Source: Haliotis asinina
Lineage: Eukaryota > Mollusca > Gastropoda > Lepetellida > Haliotidae
Direction of reading: 5' to 3'
Assembly: GCF_037392515.1 (NCBI RefSeq)
Contig: NC_090290.1
Coordinates: 58,526,645 to 58,590,644 of the forward strand
DNA length: 64,000 nucleotides
Below the pieces are notes generated by a model. The model saw nothing but the letters and a program-made list of their open reading frames with translations, was not told the DNA's origin and did not search any database. Shown here one piece after another: positions 24,537 to 34,940 of this stretch (positions are counted from its first letter, which is position 1; the number at the start of each line of letters is the position of its first letter). The translations under genes and the position numbers were made by a program.

Positions 24537-26469
24537 ATGGACGACGGTGAGAAAAAATCGAAAGTTTGGGCTCATTTTGATCTCAATTTGGTAACTAAGA
24601 AAACAAAATGCCGTCTCTGTGGCATATCTCTTAGTTACGCTGGTAGTACAACTAGCTCAACGCGTAAACATCTCTCTTGCAAGCATCCGCAATTGAGTAC
24701 AGTCACTTCTAACAAAAAGCAAGCAACTCTAGGGCAATTTGGAAGTTTTGTTAGCAAAAGTAGAAAACCTGTAGACAGGAATTGGTATGAGTCAATCACA
24801 CAAAAAGCAATGCTAATGTGCGTCAAAGACATGCGACCTATCAGTATTGTTACAGGCTAAGGGTTCAGAGCTTTCTCTGAGGCATTAAATCCCAACTACC
24901 AAGTGCCGTGTGCCGCTACTATACACAACTACTTAATAAAATCATATGAAAACTTTAAGGGGGACCTGATTTCTATACTGAAAACAGTACCAGCCGTTGC
25001 TCTAACAACGGACATGTGGACCAGTGTAGCTACACACGGGTACATAACTGTAACAGGCCATTACCTGAGTAATTGGAGTTTAAAATCGTGTGTCCTAGCT
25101 ACACGTCGGTTAGAAGAGAGACACACCGGCGAAAATATTGCTGCAAACCTGCTATCGATACAACAGGAATTTTGTATCCAATCTGTGTCTGGCATAACGA
25201 CAGACAAGGCTTCAAACATGTGTGTTGCGGCTAGATCAGCTGGATATCCTCATGTTCGCTGTTTTGCCCACTCCCTCCAATTTGCAGTACACGATGGATT
25301 AAAAGTACCAGGCATTGAAAATATGCTCATGCATGCCAGAAAGCTTGTGGCATTTTTTGCAAAGTCAACAATTTCTACACAATTCCTAGAAAATCACCAA
25401 AAGCTCCTTGGAAAAAGTCCAAAACATGTTGTTACAGATGTAGTTACACGATGGAACTCAGTCTACATTATGCTGGAAAGACTATCTCTCTTACATGGGG
25501 ACATCGTTGCTGTTCTGCATGATCAATCAATTAAGAAACACAAACATCTGGACTTGAAAGATAATCACTGGGTACTTGTTGACCAACTGGTTTCAGCCCT
25601 GAAACCACTGGTTTCTGCCACAGAGGTACTTTGCAGTGAAGAATTCCCGACTTCTTCCGGAGTCTGCCCACTCGTCTTTGCTCTGGTCGACAACCACCTG
25701 ATTGCTAAAGACCTTGACTCCAACATCGTCTGTGACATGAAGACAAGGATATCAGCTGGACTTTCTTCACGCCTGTTTCCTGACGGTTTCCTGGTTTCCG
25801 CAACTATGATAGCATCTGCACTGGACCCATGTTACAAGAACCTGAAATTTCTGAAGCCAGAACAGAGAAGTTCAAGCTGCTGTTGTGAGGCTGATAACTG
25901 AGATTGACAGCAGTGCTGAAACAGTTACTACGCCAACAGTTGTAAAGGAGGAGTCCCACTCTCAGTCTCAGTCATCAGAACCTAGCCCCAAGAAATTCAA
26001 GTTCTCAGAGTCTGGAGATGCCATGTCTTTCCTACTAAGCGATATCATTGAGATCTCAGATGACTACGAATTTGAAAACAAGCGGGATGTCACCCGCTCA
26101 TCACTCTCATTATCTTGGTGGAGGGAGAACGAAATCCACTATCCCCGTGTGGCTAAATTTGCCCAGCGTTACCTTTGTATCCCGGGAACGAGCGTGCCTT
26201 CGGAACGTGCTTTCTCTGTGGCTGGGCTCACAATTACGAGACAATGAGCTGCCCTTAGTTCTGAAACTGCTGATGCGATAATATTCCTCAACAAGAACAC
26301 TAGGAAACCATTGCTAGATGCAAACACTCCCTCGACTTCAACCTTGAATATCAAGACAGAGAAGCCTGAGTATGAAACCTCTGCCCCCACCCAAGCGGAG
26401 ACAACCACGGCCCCCTCTGAGTCTGAGTCTGATAACGTCCCAGCTTTGCCTGTTCTTCCTGACATCTGA
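24537..26469 (+). pseudogene. hAT-superfamily (ZBED-like) transposase pseudogene
   Basis: In order: a BED zinc finger (VWAHFDLN, then CRLC at 24,609-24,620 and RKHLSCKH near 24,664-24,687); a hAT catalytic region with ALTTDMWTS near 24,993-25,022 and the second acidic motif ITTDKASNM near 25,194-25,220; RCFAHSLQ; RWNSVYIML; and the C-terminal dimerisation domain (SWWRENEI near 26,113, then VPSERAFSVAG ending near 26,229). Assembled length would be about 640 residues, typical for ZBED1-like hAT proteins. Three lesions kill it: TAA at 24,858-24,860, a frameshift near 25,870-25,885, and TGA at 26,245-26,247 within the dimerisation domain; the frame then runs open to TGA at 26,467-26,469. A single stop in otherwise intact blocks suggests fairly recent death. 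Transposase would act in the nucleus on its own inverted ends. Confidence 0.92.
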
Positions 26470-26589
26470 AAGAAGTGACAGTGTTGATGTCTCAAGTGTT
26501 CACTGTTTCACGAGTTCAACTTTTAACGTGCTTACTGTTTAGTAATCTTTACAGGACTTGATTCAATGACATTAATCACTGTTGATGAC

Positions 26590-26617
26590 GGGTTAGGGTT
26601 AACCCTAACCCTAACCC
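26590..26617. repeat. Head-to-head telomeric palindrome
   Basis: Bases 26,590-26,611 form a perfect 22-bp palindrome: two TTAGGG-type repeats run into two CCCTAA-type repeats, with one more TAACCC following to 26,617. It sits at the junction between the hAT pseudogene flank and the first unit of the 100-bp array. Such an inverted telomeric junction is what end-to-end joining or templated insertion of telomeric sequence would leave. Confidence 0.9.
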
Positions 26618-28103
26618 GTTTTTCTAGATGACTGTCTGTCCTGCTCAACTGATCAAGGTGAATGCACAGTTTGTGAGAAGGGACAAGGCTTAGCAGTTTG
26701 GAACGGCATGGAACAGCGTTTTTCTAGATGACTGTCTGTCCTGCTCAACTGATCAAGGTGAATGCAGAGTTTGTGAGAAGGGACGAGACTTAGCAGTTTG
26801 GAACGGCATGGAACGGCGTTTTTCTAGATGACTGTCTGTCCTGCTCAACTGATCAAGGTGAATGCACAGTTTGTGAGAAGGGACGAGACTTAGCAGTTTG
26901 GAACGGCATGGAACGGCGTTTTTCTAGATGACTGTCTGTCCTGCTCAACTGATCAAGGTGAATGCACAGTTTGTGAGAAGGGACGAGGCTTAGCAGTTTG
27001 GAACGGCATGGAACGGCGTTTTTCTAGATGACTGTCTGTCCTGCTCAACTGATCAAGGTGAATGCACAGTTTGTGAGAAGGGACGAGACTTAGCAGTTTG
27101 GAACGGCATGGAACGGCGTTTTTCTAGATGACTGTCTGTCCTGCTCAACTGATCAAGGTGAATGCACAGTTTGTGAGAAGGGACGAGACTTAGCAGTTTG
27201 GAACGGCATGGAACGGCGTTTTTCTAGATGACTGTCTGTCCTGCTCAACTGATCAAGGTGAATGCACAGTTTGTGAGAAGGGACGAGGCTTAGCAGTTTG
27301 GAACGGCATGGAACGGCGTTTTTCTAGATGACTGTCTGTCCTGCTCAACTGATCAAGGTGAATGCACAGTTTGTGAGAAGGGACGAGACTTAGCAGTTTG
27401 GAACGGCATGGAACGGCGTTTTTCTAGATGACTGTCCGTCCTGCTCAACTGATCAAGGTGAATGCACAGTTTGTGAGAAGGGACGAGACTTAGCAGTTTG
27501 GAACGGCATGGAACGGCGTTTTTCTAGATGACTGTCTGTCGTGCTCAACTGATCAAGGTGAATGCACAGTTTGTGAGAAGGGACGAGGCTTAGCAGTTTG
27601 GAACGGCATGGAACGGCGTTTTTCTAGATGACTGTCTGTCCTGCTCAACTGATCAAGGTGAATGCAGAGTTTGTGAGAAGGGACGAGACTTAGCAGTTTG
27701 GAACGGCATGGAACGGCGTTTTTCTAGATGACTGTCTGTCCTGCTCAACTGATCAAGGTGAATGCACAGTTTGTGAGAAGGGACGAGACTTAGCAGTTTG
27801 GAATGGCATGGAACGGCGTTTTTCTAGATGACTGTCTGTCGTGCTCAACTGATCAAGGTGAATGCACAGTTTGTGAGAGGGGACGAGGCTTAGCAGTTTG
27901 GAACGGCATGGAACAGCGTTTTTCTAGATGACTGTCTGTCCTGCTCAACTGATCAAGGTGAATGCACAGTTTGTGAGAAGGGTCGAGACTTAGCAGTTTG
28001 GAACGGCATGGAACAGCGTTTTTCTAGATGACTGTCTGTCGAGCTCAACTGATCAAGGTGAATGCACAGTTTGTGAGAAGGGACGAGGCTTAGCAGTTTG
28101 GAG
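26618..28103. repeat. 100-bp minisatellite, 15 copies, with 300-bp trimer pattern
   Basis: Units begin GTTTTTCTAGATGACTGTC and repeat every 100 bp exactly (TTTCTAGATG at 26,621, 26,721 and so on). A diagnostic site alternates: GAGGCT at units 4, 7, 10, 13 (AAGGCT in unit 1) and GAGACT in the two units between, which gives a trimer higher-order repeat of 300 bp that is lost in the last two units. On the minus strand a unit reads LCIHLDQLS(R/S)TDSHL; since 100 is not a multiple of 3 and stops occur, this is not a tandem-repeat protein, but the unit may have come from a coding sequence. Confidence 0.95.
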
Positions 28104-28104
28104 C

Positions 28105-28399
28105 CCATGACAGTTTCTTGAGGTGCTAAGTTGTTGTTCATCTACACGAGTGTTTTAACCAAGCATTTGCTCAATCTGATGGGTTGGTCTCTGTTGGTTA
28201 ACTTGAGCATGCTATCCGACTTGTTGAGTTTCAGACTGGCTCCAACTCGTTTAAGAATTTCATTGTCCAGCATACACACATTGTAATAACCATCGTTCAA
28301 CAGGTAACGGCTGTTAACAGCAAACAGCTTGTTGTTGTTTCTTTCTACTCTGATATTTGTCCATTGCAGGTAGTAAGTGATGTCGCAGAGTGCGACCAC
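28105..28399 (-). pseudogene. Possible capsid-type fragment of a virus-like element
   Basis: The minus-strand frame of 85 codons from 28,399 contains NSRYLLNDGYYNVCMLDNEI, then LKRVGASLKLNKS. The D-G-Y-Y block, followed by an 'E-I-L/F-K-x-x-G-A-x-L' stretch, resembles a capsid-associated protein I associate with Polinton/adintovirus-type elements in aquatic invertebrates; this is memory, not alignment. The frame ends at a stop near 28,142, and a short downstream reading on the same strand enters the 100-bp array, whose unit reads LCIHLDQLS. The left part of the gene therefore seems to have been replaced by, or expanded into, the array. Confidence 0.35.
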
Positions 28400-29509
28400 G
28401 AGTCATCCCAATGTGTTTTCAATCGTGTGAATCAGCGGAATGTGTTCACAATTCGTGAGTGTTACATACTTGTTGAAATAATCCATATATGTCATTCATT
28501 ATGGCTATTTTCCTGTGTGTTATATACTAAAGATGATACAAACATCACCGCTACTGTTCTCATGCACATGAACATCGTGGTGGAGGCCAAGACTACCGGG
28601 TTCCCAGATCAGACGCATCCTCAAAGAAATTAGCGCCCAACTTCTGCAGGACACAACGTGGGATGCATCGAACAATCCGCATGATTGGCATACAGATTTG
28701 CGGTGATTTCAACATTGATCCAAAGATAGATTGGGGTATACCGGTAGGAGCATATCTCGGGTTGCGGATTCCATACAGTAATGGACTTCCTGTGATAGAA
28801 GCCAGTGCTGCTTTGTTTAAACAAGATATACTACTTACACAAGCCCAGGTTATTGAAAGTAATGAATGGTGAGATGATTGTATGAACTGTATAGGTAAAG
28901 GTAGAATTCATTTCAAAATAAAAAAGATCGAGCAGCCCCAATGTGTGGAAGATGATTGGAAAATACATATGCTGTATTTGAACCATTCGATTTAAATGTA
29001 CCCATGAGCCATGCTTGGAGCACTGTCGCAAATGCGTTCTGGCATTGTGGGTCAAGGTACGGCTTTTGTGGTGAGCATCGAGGATGCTATCGCCAGATCG
29101 GTGGATTTACCATGTGCCATCCAATGATACCAATATGTGTTGGAATACACTCGATCGAAAGTAGACCGTGTGTTCAGTGTGGGGTTGTACATGGCTCCGA
29201 GCGACATGTGACTTAGGATCAACAAAGTGATCCAACAACGAAATCAAAATTGCCACGGCCAATCAAAAGTTGGGGATCAACCCCAAGATAAACATGAGTT
29301 ATGTCGCACCACCAATGTGTACCAGTGAATCAGGGATCATCAAATCACCACCATCCCAGGAACCATCCCGTATTCGACCACCACCACCACCCTTAGCATC
29401 GAGCGAATATCCAGAACATCTCGATCGTAAAACAGCACTCATGATTGGTGGCATTGCCGTCAGGTTATGCCTGATTTGGTTAAAAAATTCTTTAGTGGTG
29501 ATGTATAGT
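28400..29509. other. Decayed DNA between virus-like fragments
   Basis: Short frames on both strands, none convincing. A proline/glycine-rich stretch at about 29,378-29,400 (CCACCACCACCACCC) gives a PPPPPP run on plus and GGGGG on minus. Because both neighbours read on minus, this may be more of the same decayed element, but I cannot assign a protein. Confidence 0.35.
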
Positions 29510-29999
29510 ATATACCGATGCTGACCGCCCACAGGTTTTGACTGAGCCACATGACTGTTATTGACAAGAAGCCCCGCAACCAGGACACAATGCTACACAA
29601 GGTGCCAAGGAGGGCTTCGGTGGCTTTGCTGGCCTGTGACTCTCGGCAAGGTTTCCCCGAGCGACTTCAAATGTTTTTTTATGTAGTCCCTGACGTCGCT
29701 GCCAACTTTTAGGGGTGGTGTGGGTATAGGTGTCATTGCAGGCTTGATACGATGAACCCCAAAGCAGTCAGAATGCTTGCGATGGTGATGCCTTGTCTCC
29801 CAAGAGTCCAAGTTTGGTTTTCTCATGATCGATGTGCATGTCGATTTTGTTCTGTTTCCCCATGTTGTTCACCAGGTCTGCACATATGTTTTCAAGGCTT
29901 CGTCTAGGCCATAAAGTTCCCAGCGGGTGAATTCCATATAGGGTTTGTCCCAGTGCACCTGAGATTTATTTTTGACACTCTCTGACGTTCCTTTGACAT
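29510..29999 (-). pseudogene. Decayed membrane-protein frame of a virus-like element
   Basis: Reading leftwards with frameshifts: KPYMEFTRWELYGLDEALK near 29,945-29,885; MGKQNKIDMHIDHEKTKLG near 29,860-29,805; a hydrophobic segment GITIASILTALGFIVSSL near 29,795-29,740; a proline linker (PIPTPPLKV); the charged block VRDYIKKHLKSLG near 29,695-29,655; then, one frame over, ATEALLGTLCSIVSWLRGFL and MWLSQNLWAVSIG. Two or three helices that could enter a membrane are visible. The arrangement reminds me of an accessory membrane protein of Polinton-like elements. At least two frameshifts make it non-functional. Confidence 0.4.
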
Positions 30000-30067
30000 G
30001 TTGGGGCTCATCTCTCAAAATCCTGACGCTTTCAAGATCTGGAAAAACCTTGGATGTTTAGGTTTTC

Positions 30068-30575
30068 CATCCTCGATATCTCCAGGGTATATGTTCCGAC
30101 AAGTCTCTACTATACCCTGGAAGCGTCTACGGGTCGGCCTGATAATTTTATTACCTCCCTTTGCTGGCTTCGCATTCTCGCAATAGCCAATCAGCTAGGC
30201 TGGTGTTATATAACCGAGCTTGCCAGTGCCAAGAAAGGTAGCGGTCGGGAAGGTTGCTCGCAGTGCGACTCAGATTTTGGGGAATTCATACATATTTTTA
30301 GGTCTGAAACTTTAAAACAAAGTACATGTGTATGTGCAAAAACTCCTTTGACCTCTTTCAGAGAACCTCTTCATGGTTTGCTTTGCCAACTTTAATCGGT
30401 TAGATAATTTGAAAAGCGAAAGCGAGTTGTCATTGGTTCGCTCAACTTCCCAGCGTAGACACCTGATTGAATAAAGAGCCAGCCAAGGGAGGTGATAAAT
30501 TTATCGGCTGAGCTGTGGATGCATCCAGGGTGTAGTGGAGACTTATCGGAATGTATACCCTGGAGATATCGAGGA
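30068..30575. mobile_element. Non-autonomous DNA transposon (MITE) with ~90-bp inverted ends
   Basis: The left end (30,068-30,157, CATCCTCGATATCTCCAGGG...) and the right end (about 30,487-30,575) are inverted copies of each other over about 90 bp, with scattered mismatches and a few small gaps. TTAGGTTTTC flanks both sides (30,058-30,067 and 30,576-30,585). The true duplication could be 8 to 10 bp because the element edge is ambiguous; 8 bp would suit hAT or P-like transposases. Within each inverted end CCAGGGTATA and TATACCCTGG form a further fold-back. The 330-bp centre has no coding capacity, so movement would need a transposase from elsewhere. Confidence 0.88.
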
Positions 30576-30585
30576 TTAGGTTTTC

Positions 30586-31124
30586 TTGCAGGTTTAATTC
30601 ATCACAAACAAACTGAATGTCGAGTTTTCCAACTACAGTCGACAGAGCGAGCAGCTTGCCCGTTTATCTGTTCATCAGATCAATCTTCGGATCTGATCTA
30701 AATTGCAGCATGCCTGTCCGATTATTTAAAAAAGGGTTAAAAAATGCACTCCCACGACAGCAAGTCATCGTCAATTATTACGACTACCTTTAAAAACATT
30801 AAGAACCCACTTCATACACCCTGGCTAAACTATGTTGACATCGGGCTGGGGTGACATCTGCATCTGCAGCAGAACCTCCACTTCATAACTACTCCATTGT
30901 TAATTAAGATGAACAAGATAGCCAAAGGTATCATATCTATAGCTAATTGTCAAAGACTCCTGAATGTATTCCATATCTGACAGTACATGTATAGTGTATT
31001 AGAATGTAAGTGTAATTCATTACCATCATACCTCTACCATGATATATGATTGTAAGATAAACATGTATGTAATTGTGTGAAATGGGATTGAAAACAAGAA
31101 CCAAAACTTATGTAGTTAACTGGA
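30586..31124. other. No recognisable feature
   Basis: AT-rich DNA. No gene, RNA or repeat was identified. Confidence 0.5.
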
Positions 31125-31490
31125 ATGTCAGATTATTTGTGTGATATGTTAAACTTATTTAAGGAGTTATGTGAAAGTTTTCTCCCTTGGACCACTGCCT
31201 CTCGTTTGTTTGTAGAAATGCTTTTTCACTTACCACCCTTGCTTGTTGGGGACACTGTTGCTAAAACACACACGCAATTTGTGAGATTTAAACTAGCATT
31301 CGTTAAGCTTGGCTATGCAGAAGTTCGTTCAGCTGTACACAGAGACGTGAAGGAGCTTTTCCTTGGCACCCGGTTGACAAACTTGTGGTGCACTTGCACA
31401 ATTCCATTATTGCCTTCTTCAAAAGTTACAAATGTTGTACTACAAAAGGATATAGTATTCGTTAAAAGAGAGGGTTCAAAACCCAGCTAA
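31125..31490 (+). CDS. Uncharacterised 121-codon open frame
   Basis: An uninterrupted plus-strand frame of 121 codons starting MSDYLCDMLNLF and ending at a TAA next to a dispersed repeat. It is Leu/Val-rich without a clear signal peptide, zinc site or catalytic motif. No family is recognised. In AT-rich DNA a frame of this size can arise by chance, and no upstream promoter or splice context supports it. It might also be a fragment of a mobile-element gene. Confidence 0.2.
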   Translation: MSDYLCDMLNLFKELCESFLPWTTASRLFVEMLFHLPPLLVGDTVAKTHTQFVRFKLAFVKLGYAEVRSAVHRDVKELFLGTRLTNLWCTCTIPLLPSSKVTNVVLQKDIVFVKREGSKPS

Positions 31491-31494
31491 GTCG

Positions 31495-31730
31495 GTTTTG
31501 GCAGCCATTTTCTTAAAACCCCATCGTCTGTCTACAGAACCTGTGCTGCAACTAACACTGCAAGTATTAGACATGTGAATGTGGAGTGAAATATCTTCAG
31601 TATACAATTTCCCACATTTTGATATGTAATCCCTGGGGGTTCAGCATGAATATTATCCCACAGGGTTAGTGCAAAAGAGGCTCTGTCCATATGTCCGTCC
31701 ATCTGTTGATGTATACAGATCAAAATATCT
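31495..31730 (-). repeat. Dispersed repeat copy A with short conserved frame
   Basis: On the minus strand this stretch matches the plus strand of about 51,540-51,740 over roughly 180 bp: CTGAACC..CAG..ATTACAT, then GTGGG.AATTGTAT, ATTTCAC, and further on TAGACAGA and GGGGTTT..AAGA.ATGG.(A)GCCATTTTC. Both copies hold an aligned frame with EPPxIT, NVGNC and Cys/Leu-rich residues ending VAAxV. Unknown family. Confidence 0.7.
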
Positions 31731-31739
31731 TAAGAACCA

Positions 31740-32159
31740 CTGACTAGATTCTTTTCATATGTGGTACCTAGGTTTATCACAGTATGAGTAAGAAAGTCAG
31801 GATTGGTGACCTTGACCTGTCAGCAAGATATCTCCGTGAAGTACCATTCCCTGTATTATCTTCATATTCAACATCAAGCTTTACCTAGGGAAGGCCAAGT
31901 TGATATTAGCGAATATGACTTCGTTCTATGTTCTATGAAGAACAGTTCATTCTTTTTTCTTCATATCCTTTCAAGACCTTCTTTTTGTTAAAGTTTTCAT
32001 GTATTTCATAAACCATGACATTCATGTCATGGTCAAAGTATATATATTTGTGTGTTTTAACAACTACAGAGCATGATACTGATTTGGTCATGATTTTGTT
32101 GACATATAACATCATGTCAAACTACAACCTTCACTTTCATTACTTTTCATGGACCACAA
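31740..32159. other. No recognisable gene
   Basis: AT-rich DNA. It includes a GGTGACCTTGACCTGTCA phrase at 31,805-31,822, a motif common in molluscan interspersed repeats, but no element boundaries are visible. Confidence 0.4.
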
Positions 32160-32690
32160 CAACAAAGTTGCCGGGAATATTGAAACATGTTCCGTCTGTC
32201 CGTCTGACTTTGTCCAAAGCATATCTCCCAAACTGTTCTTGATTCCTCAACCAAACTTGGTACACATGTAAAGCTTGGTTCCTAGATGTGCCTTTTGGGG
32301 GTTAAATCCAGATATGAATTCTATTTTTTGCTGTTGTCATGGACACATGACTTCGGTCATGACTGATTGATGATAAGGATGGCATCTTGCCCCTCGCAGA
32401 TATCCCAAGCTATGCATGATAGCTTCATCAAACTTGGTAAACATATCAAGCATGATCCCTACATGTACTGTTTGGGCATTAGACCTAGATATGAAGTTTA
32501 TTTTTTGGCGGTTTCCTTGGAAACATGACTTAGGCTGTGGCTATGACTGATGATTAGGATGTCATCTTGTCCAGATCAGATCTTCCATATACATGCTAGC
32601 TATATCCAACTTGGTGCATATGTCAAACATCATCCCTAGATGTGCCTTTTGATGATTAGACCAGGATATGAGTTTTTAAGTAATTCCTTA
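32160..32690. repeat. Three diverged tandem copies of a 177-bp unit
   Basis: The phrase CAAACTTGGTA(C/A)ACAT and its variant recur at 32,253, 32,430 and 32,607, that is, every 177 bp. Each is followed by ATC/GTTCCCTA-ATGT and (A)GACCNAGATATGA. The copies are about 70-75% alike by eye, so the duplication is old. This text is typical of long interspersed repeats in bivalves and gastropods. Confidence 0.75.
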
Positions 32691-32789
32691 CTACTTACTT
32701 CCTGCACTTATTACTTGGGGCTTCAAAAACTGTGATTTGCCAGACGATGTTACAAGACGTAGACTGTAATCACTATGTTGCTACTCGTG

Positions 32790-32818
32790 TGCGCATGCGT
32801 CTCCGGAAGTTGACGTCA
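32790..32818 (+). promoter_or_regulatory. Compact NRF1 / ETS / CRE motif cluster
   Basis: Three well-known animal promoter motifs lie within 29 bases: NRF1-like TGCGCATGCGTC (32,790-32,801), ETS core CCGGAAGT (32,803-32,810) and a perfect CRE TGACGTCA (32,811-32,818). A TATA-like GATTATATAG follows at about 32,893-32,902. The DIRS-like element starts its first frame about 500 bp downstream, so this could be that element's promoter or a captured housekeeping-type promoter. Motif matches are direct; activity is inferred. Confidence 0.6.
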
Positions 32819-33313
32819 GCCACCTCATATTACTGCTTTTTGCACGCCTTGCAAGACGTGTGGTAACCAGCTGATAGAATATCCTACTGGGATTATATAG
32901 TTGTTTATAAACTCAACTGTGTATAATTTGGCTTTTCTTTTCATGCCACTGTTCTTCAATGAGAAGTGTAGGTATTTCACATTTTTAGTTTGGTGTTAGC
33001 AGAACTGTTCAGTGATGTTGCTCATTCATTCAGCTGTCCTGTCATCACAATATCACTTTGCCATCATGACTTTGCCATGTATTTTGGCTCATGGTGTTTA
33101 TTTTGTTCAGACTTATATCTTATAATATAACAGGTGTTATATTTCATATTGTCTGTATGTTATGGTCTCTTTATTAATTCGTCATTTTGAGCCTTTGTTC
33201 TCAATTATACTGTTGTATTCATTACTACCCAACTACTACAGTTGTGTTCACTGTATTCTGTAGTGTTTCATGTGCGGTCACTGTTTTTTCTCTTTCTGCT
33301 TTATTGCAGCTAA

Positions 33314-34940
33314 ATGTACAGTGTACTTTGTACTCTTTGTAAATGGGGCAAGTCTCGAAAAGACCCTCATCCCCAGTGTTTGAATTGTACCTTTGGCCAT
33401 AGGTATGCCAGCTGTGCTGGACTTTTGCCAAAGAGTTTGTCCAAAAGAAAATGTCATCTTCTAAGGCTGATGGTGTTTAATCAATGCCGGTGTCAACAAC
33501 AGCTACATCAACTTCCAGTGTGGCTGCATCAAGTGTTTCCCTGGGTATGGTGGTCACCATTGTCCTGATGACATTGTCGCCATTTATGTCACCGTGTATT
33601 ACGACATATGGCCATCTGGTGCTTGGCACCTTGGCACTTGGCATTTTAACACTCAGCACTCTGTCACTTCCTACTTTATTACCAATGTTCTTGCCCCAGT
33701 AACCAATGGGTCAACACTATGTGCCATTTCAGGCGCCCCAGGCTCCTGTGTCCCAGTTCCGTCCGGGATCCCGGGGCAGGTTCCACATGTGTATCCCACA
33801 CCTACTGGTTTTCAAGTACCTTAGGTGTCCTATGGTCAGCAACAGTTTGATGTCTCAACACTTAGTACTCGCCTGACTTTTTAATCCAGCCACACCGATA
33901 CTTCAGCGCCTTTACCGTTTGTACCTCCAGCGACCTCGGCGCCTCTCCCGCATCTGTCGCCTTTGCCTCCGTTACTACCTCCAATGTTTACGGTGCCTCT
34001 GTCTGTAGCACCAGCACCTCCTATGGCGGCATCTATCCAATCTCATGTGTCAGCGCCTGTACCTATGCCTGTGTCTCCTGTTGCTTCTACGTCCTTGCCA
34101 AGACGTCTTCTTCTAAGGTGTCATCTATGGCCGCTCCCCTCTGCTGTTTCCATTTCTGCGGAAACAGACTTTGCCCCAGACTATTAGAAGGACATTGAAT
34201 ATAATCACCTCGATTTTAACCGTGTGTGCGATTGGATTGCTGATCGCTTGATGTCCACTGTTCCTTCTCTGGGACCTGATATTGACAAGTCACTGTTACT
34301 GACACATGCAGCAGTCAAGGAGATTATCTCCATGCATGATGAGGACGGCGTGGGAATGTCCCATAAACCAAATATCAGAGCGCTGAGATCCCGTCATGTG
34401 GACTACCCTATCAAGATTTGGACTCTGCCCATAGTGCTACTAAAGTTGATGAAGAGACGAAGCGGGTGAGGGGATCTTCATTCATTTCATTCTATAAAGT
34501 GCAGGGTTCCAGATTGGCAGTGCTGGAATTGGAACTCGAACGTATGCTCCGTCTTATTTCAGTGCTGGCATCAGCAACTGATGCTATTACACAAAATTTG
34601 ACCGAGGGGAATCCTGATTATTTGGATCATTTAACAATCCATGATCCAAATGATGATGTGGCAAGGCAAGGTGATTACCAATCTTCGTGAACACCTTTGT
34701 GCTGCACTTACCAATACGTGTGTCTTTGTTTTACAGGGTTTTCTCTCCTCTTCAATATGGGACTCTGAGTTTCAAAGGAAGTTATTTCACCATCTCAGGG
34801 CAAGGAATGTGGGGGCAACTACAGGATGGAAAGAGGGGGATACCAACGTTGACGTGCTCCTGCCCCAGGCGATGGATGGCAGGGCAAGTGAAATCTGGGA
34901 CAGGTACAACTGGACCCTTTCACCTCCAGTCATCCCAGTT
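33314..34940 (+). pseudogene. DIRS-like retroelement, N-terminal (gag-like) region
   Basis: The region starts with a Cys-rich block, CTLCKWGKSRKDPHPQCLNC, of the kind that opens many DIRS-type ORF1 proteins (CxxC...HxxC). A Pro/Ser/Ala/Val-rich stretch follows (about 33,480-34,170), then MCDWIADRLMSTV near 34,224 and, in another frame, LREHLCAALTNTCVF to YNWTLSPPVIPV near 34,690-34,940. Several stops and frame changes break it. Assignment as the front part of the element relies on its order before the reverse transcriptase. Confidence 0.55.
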
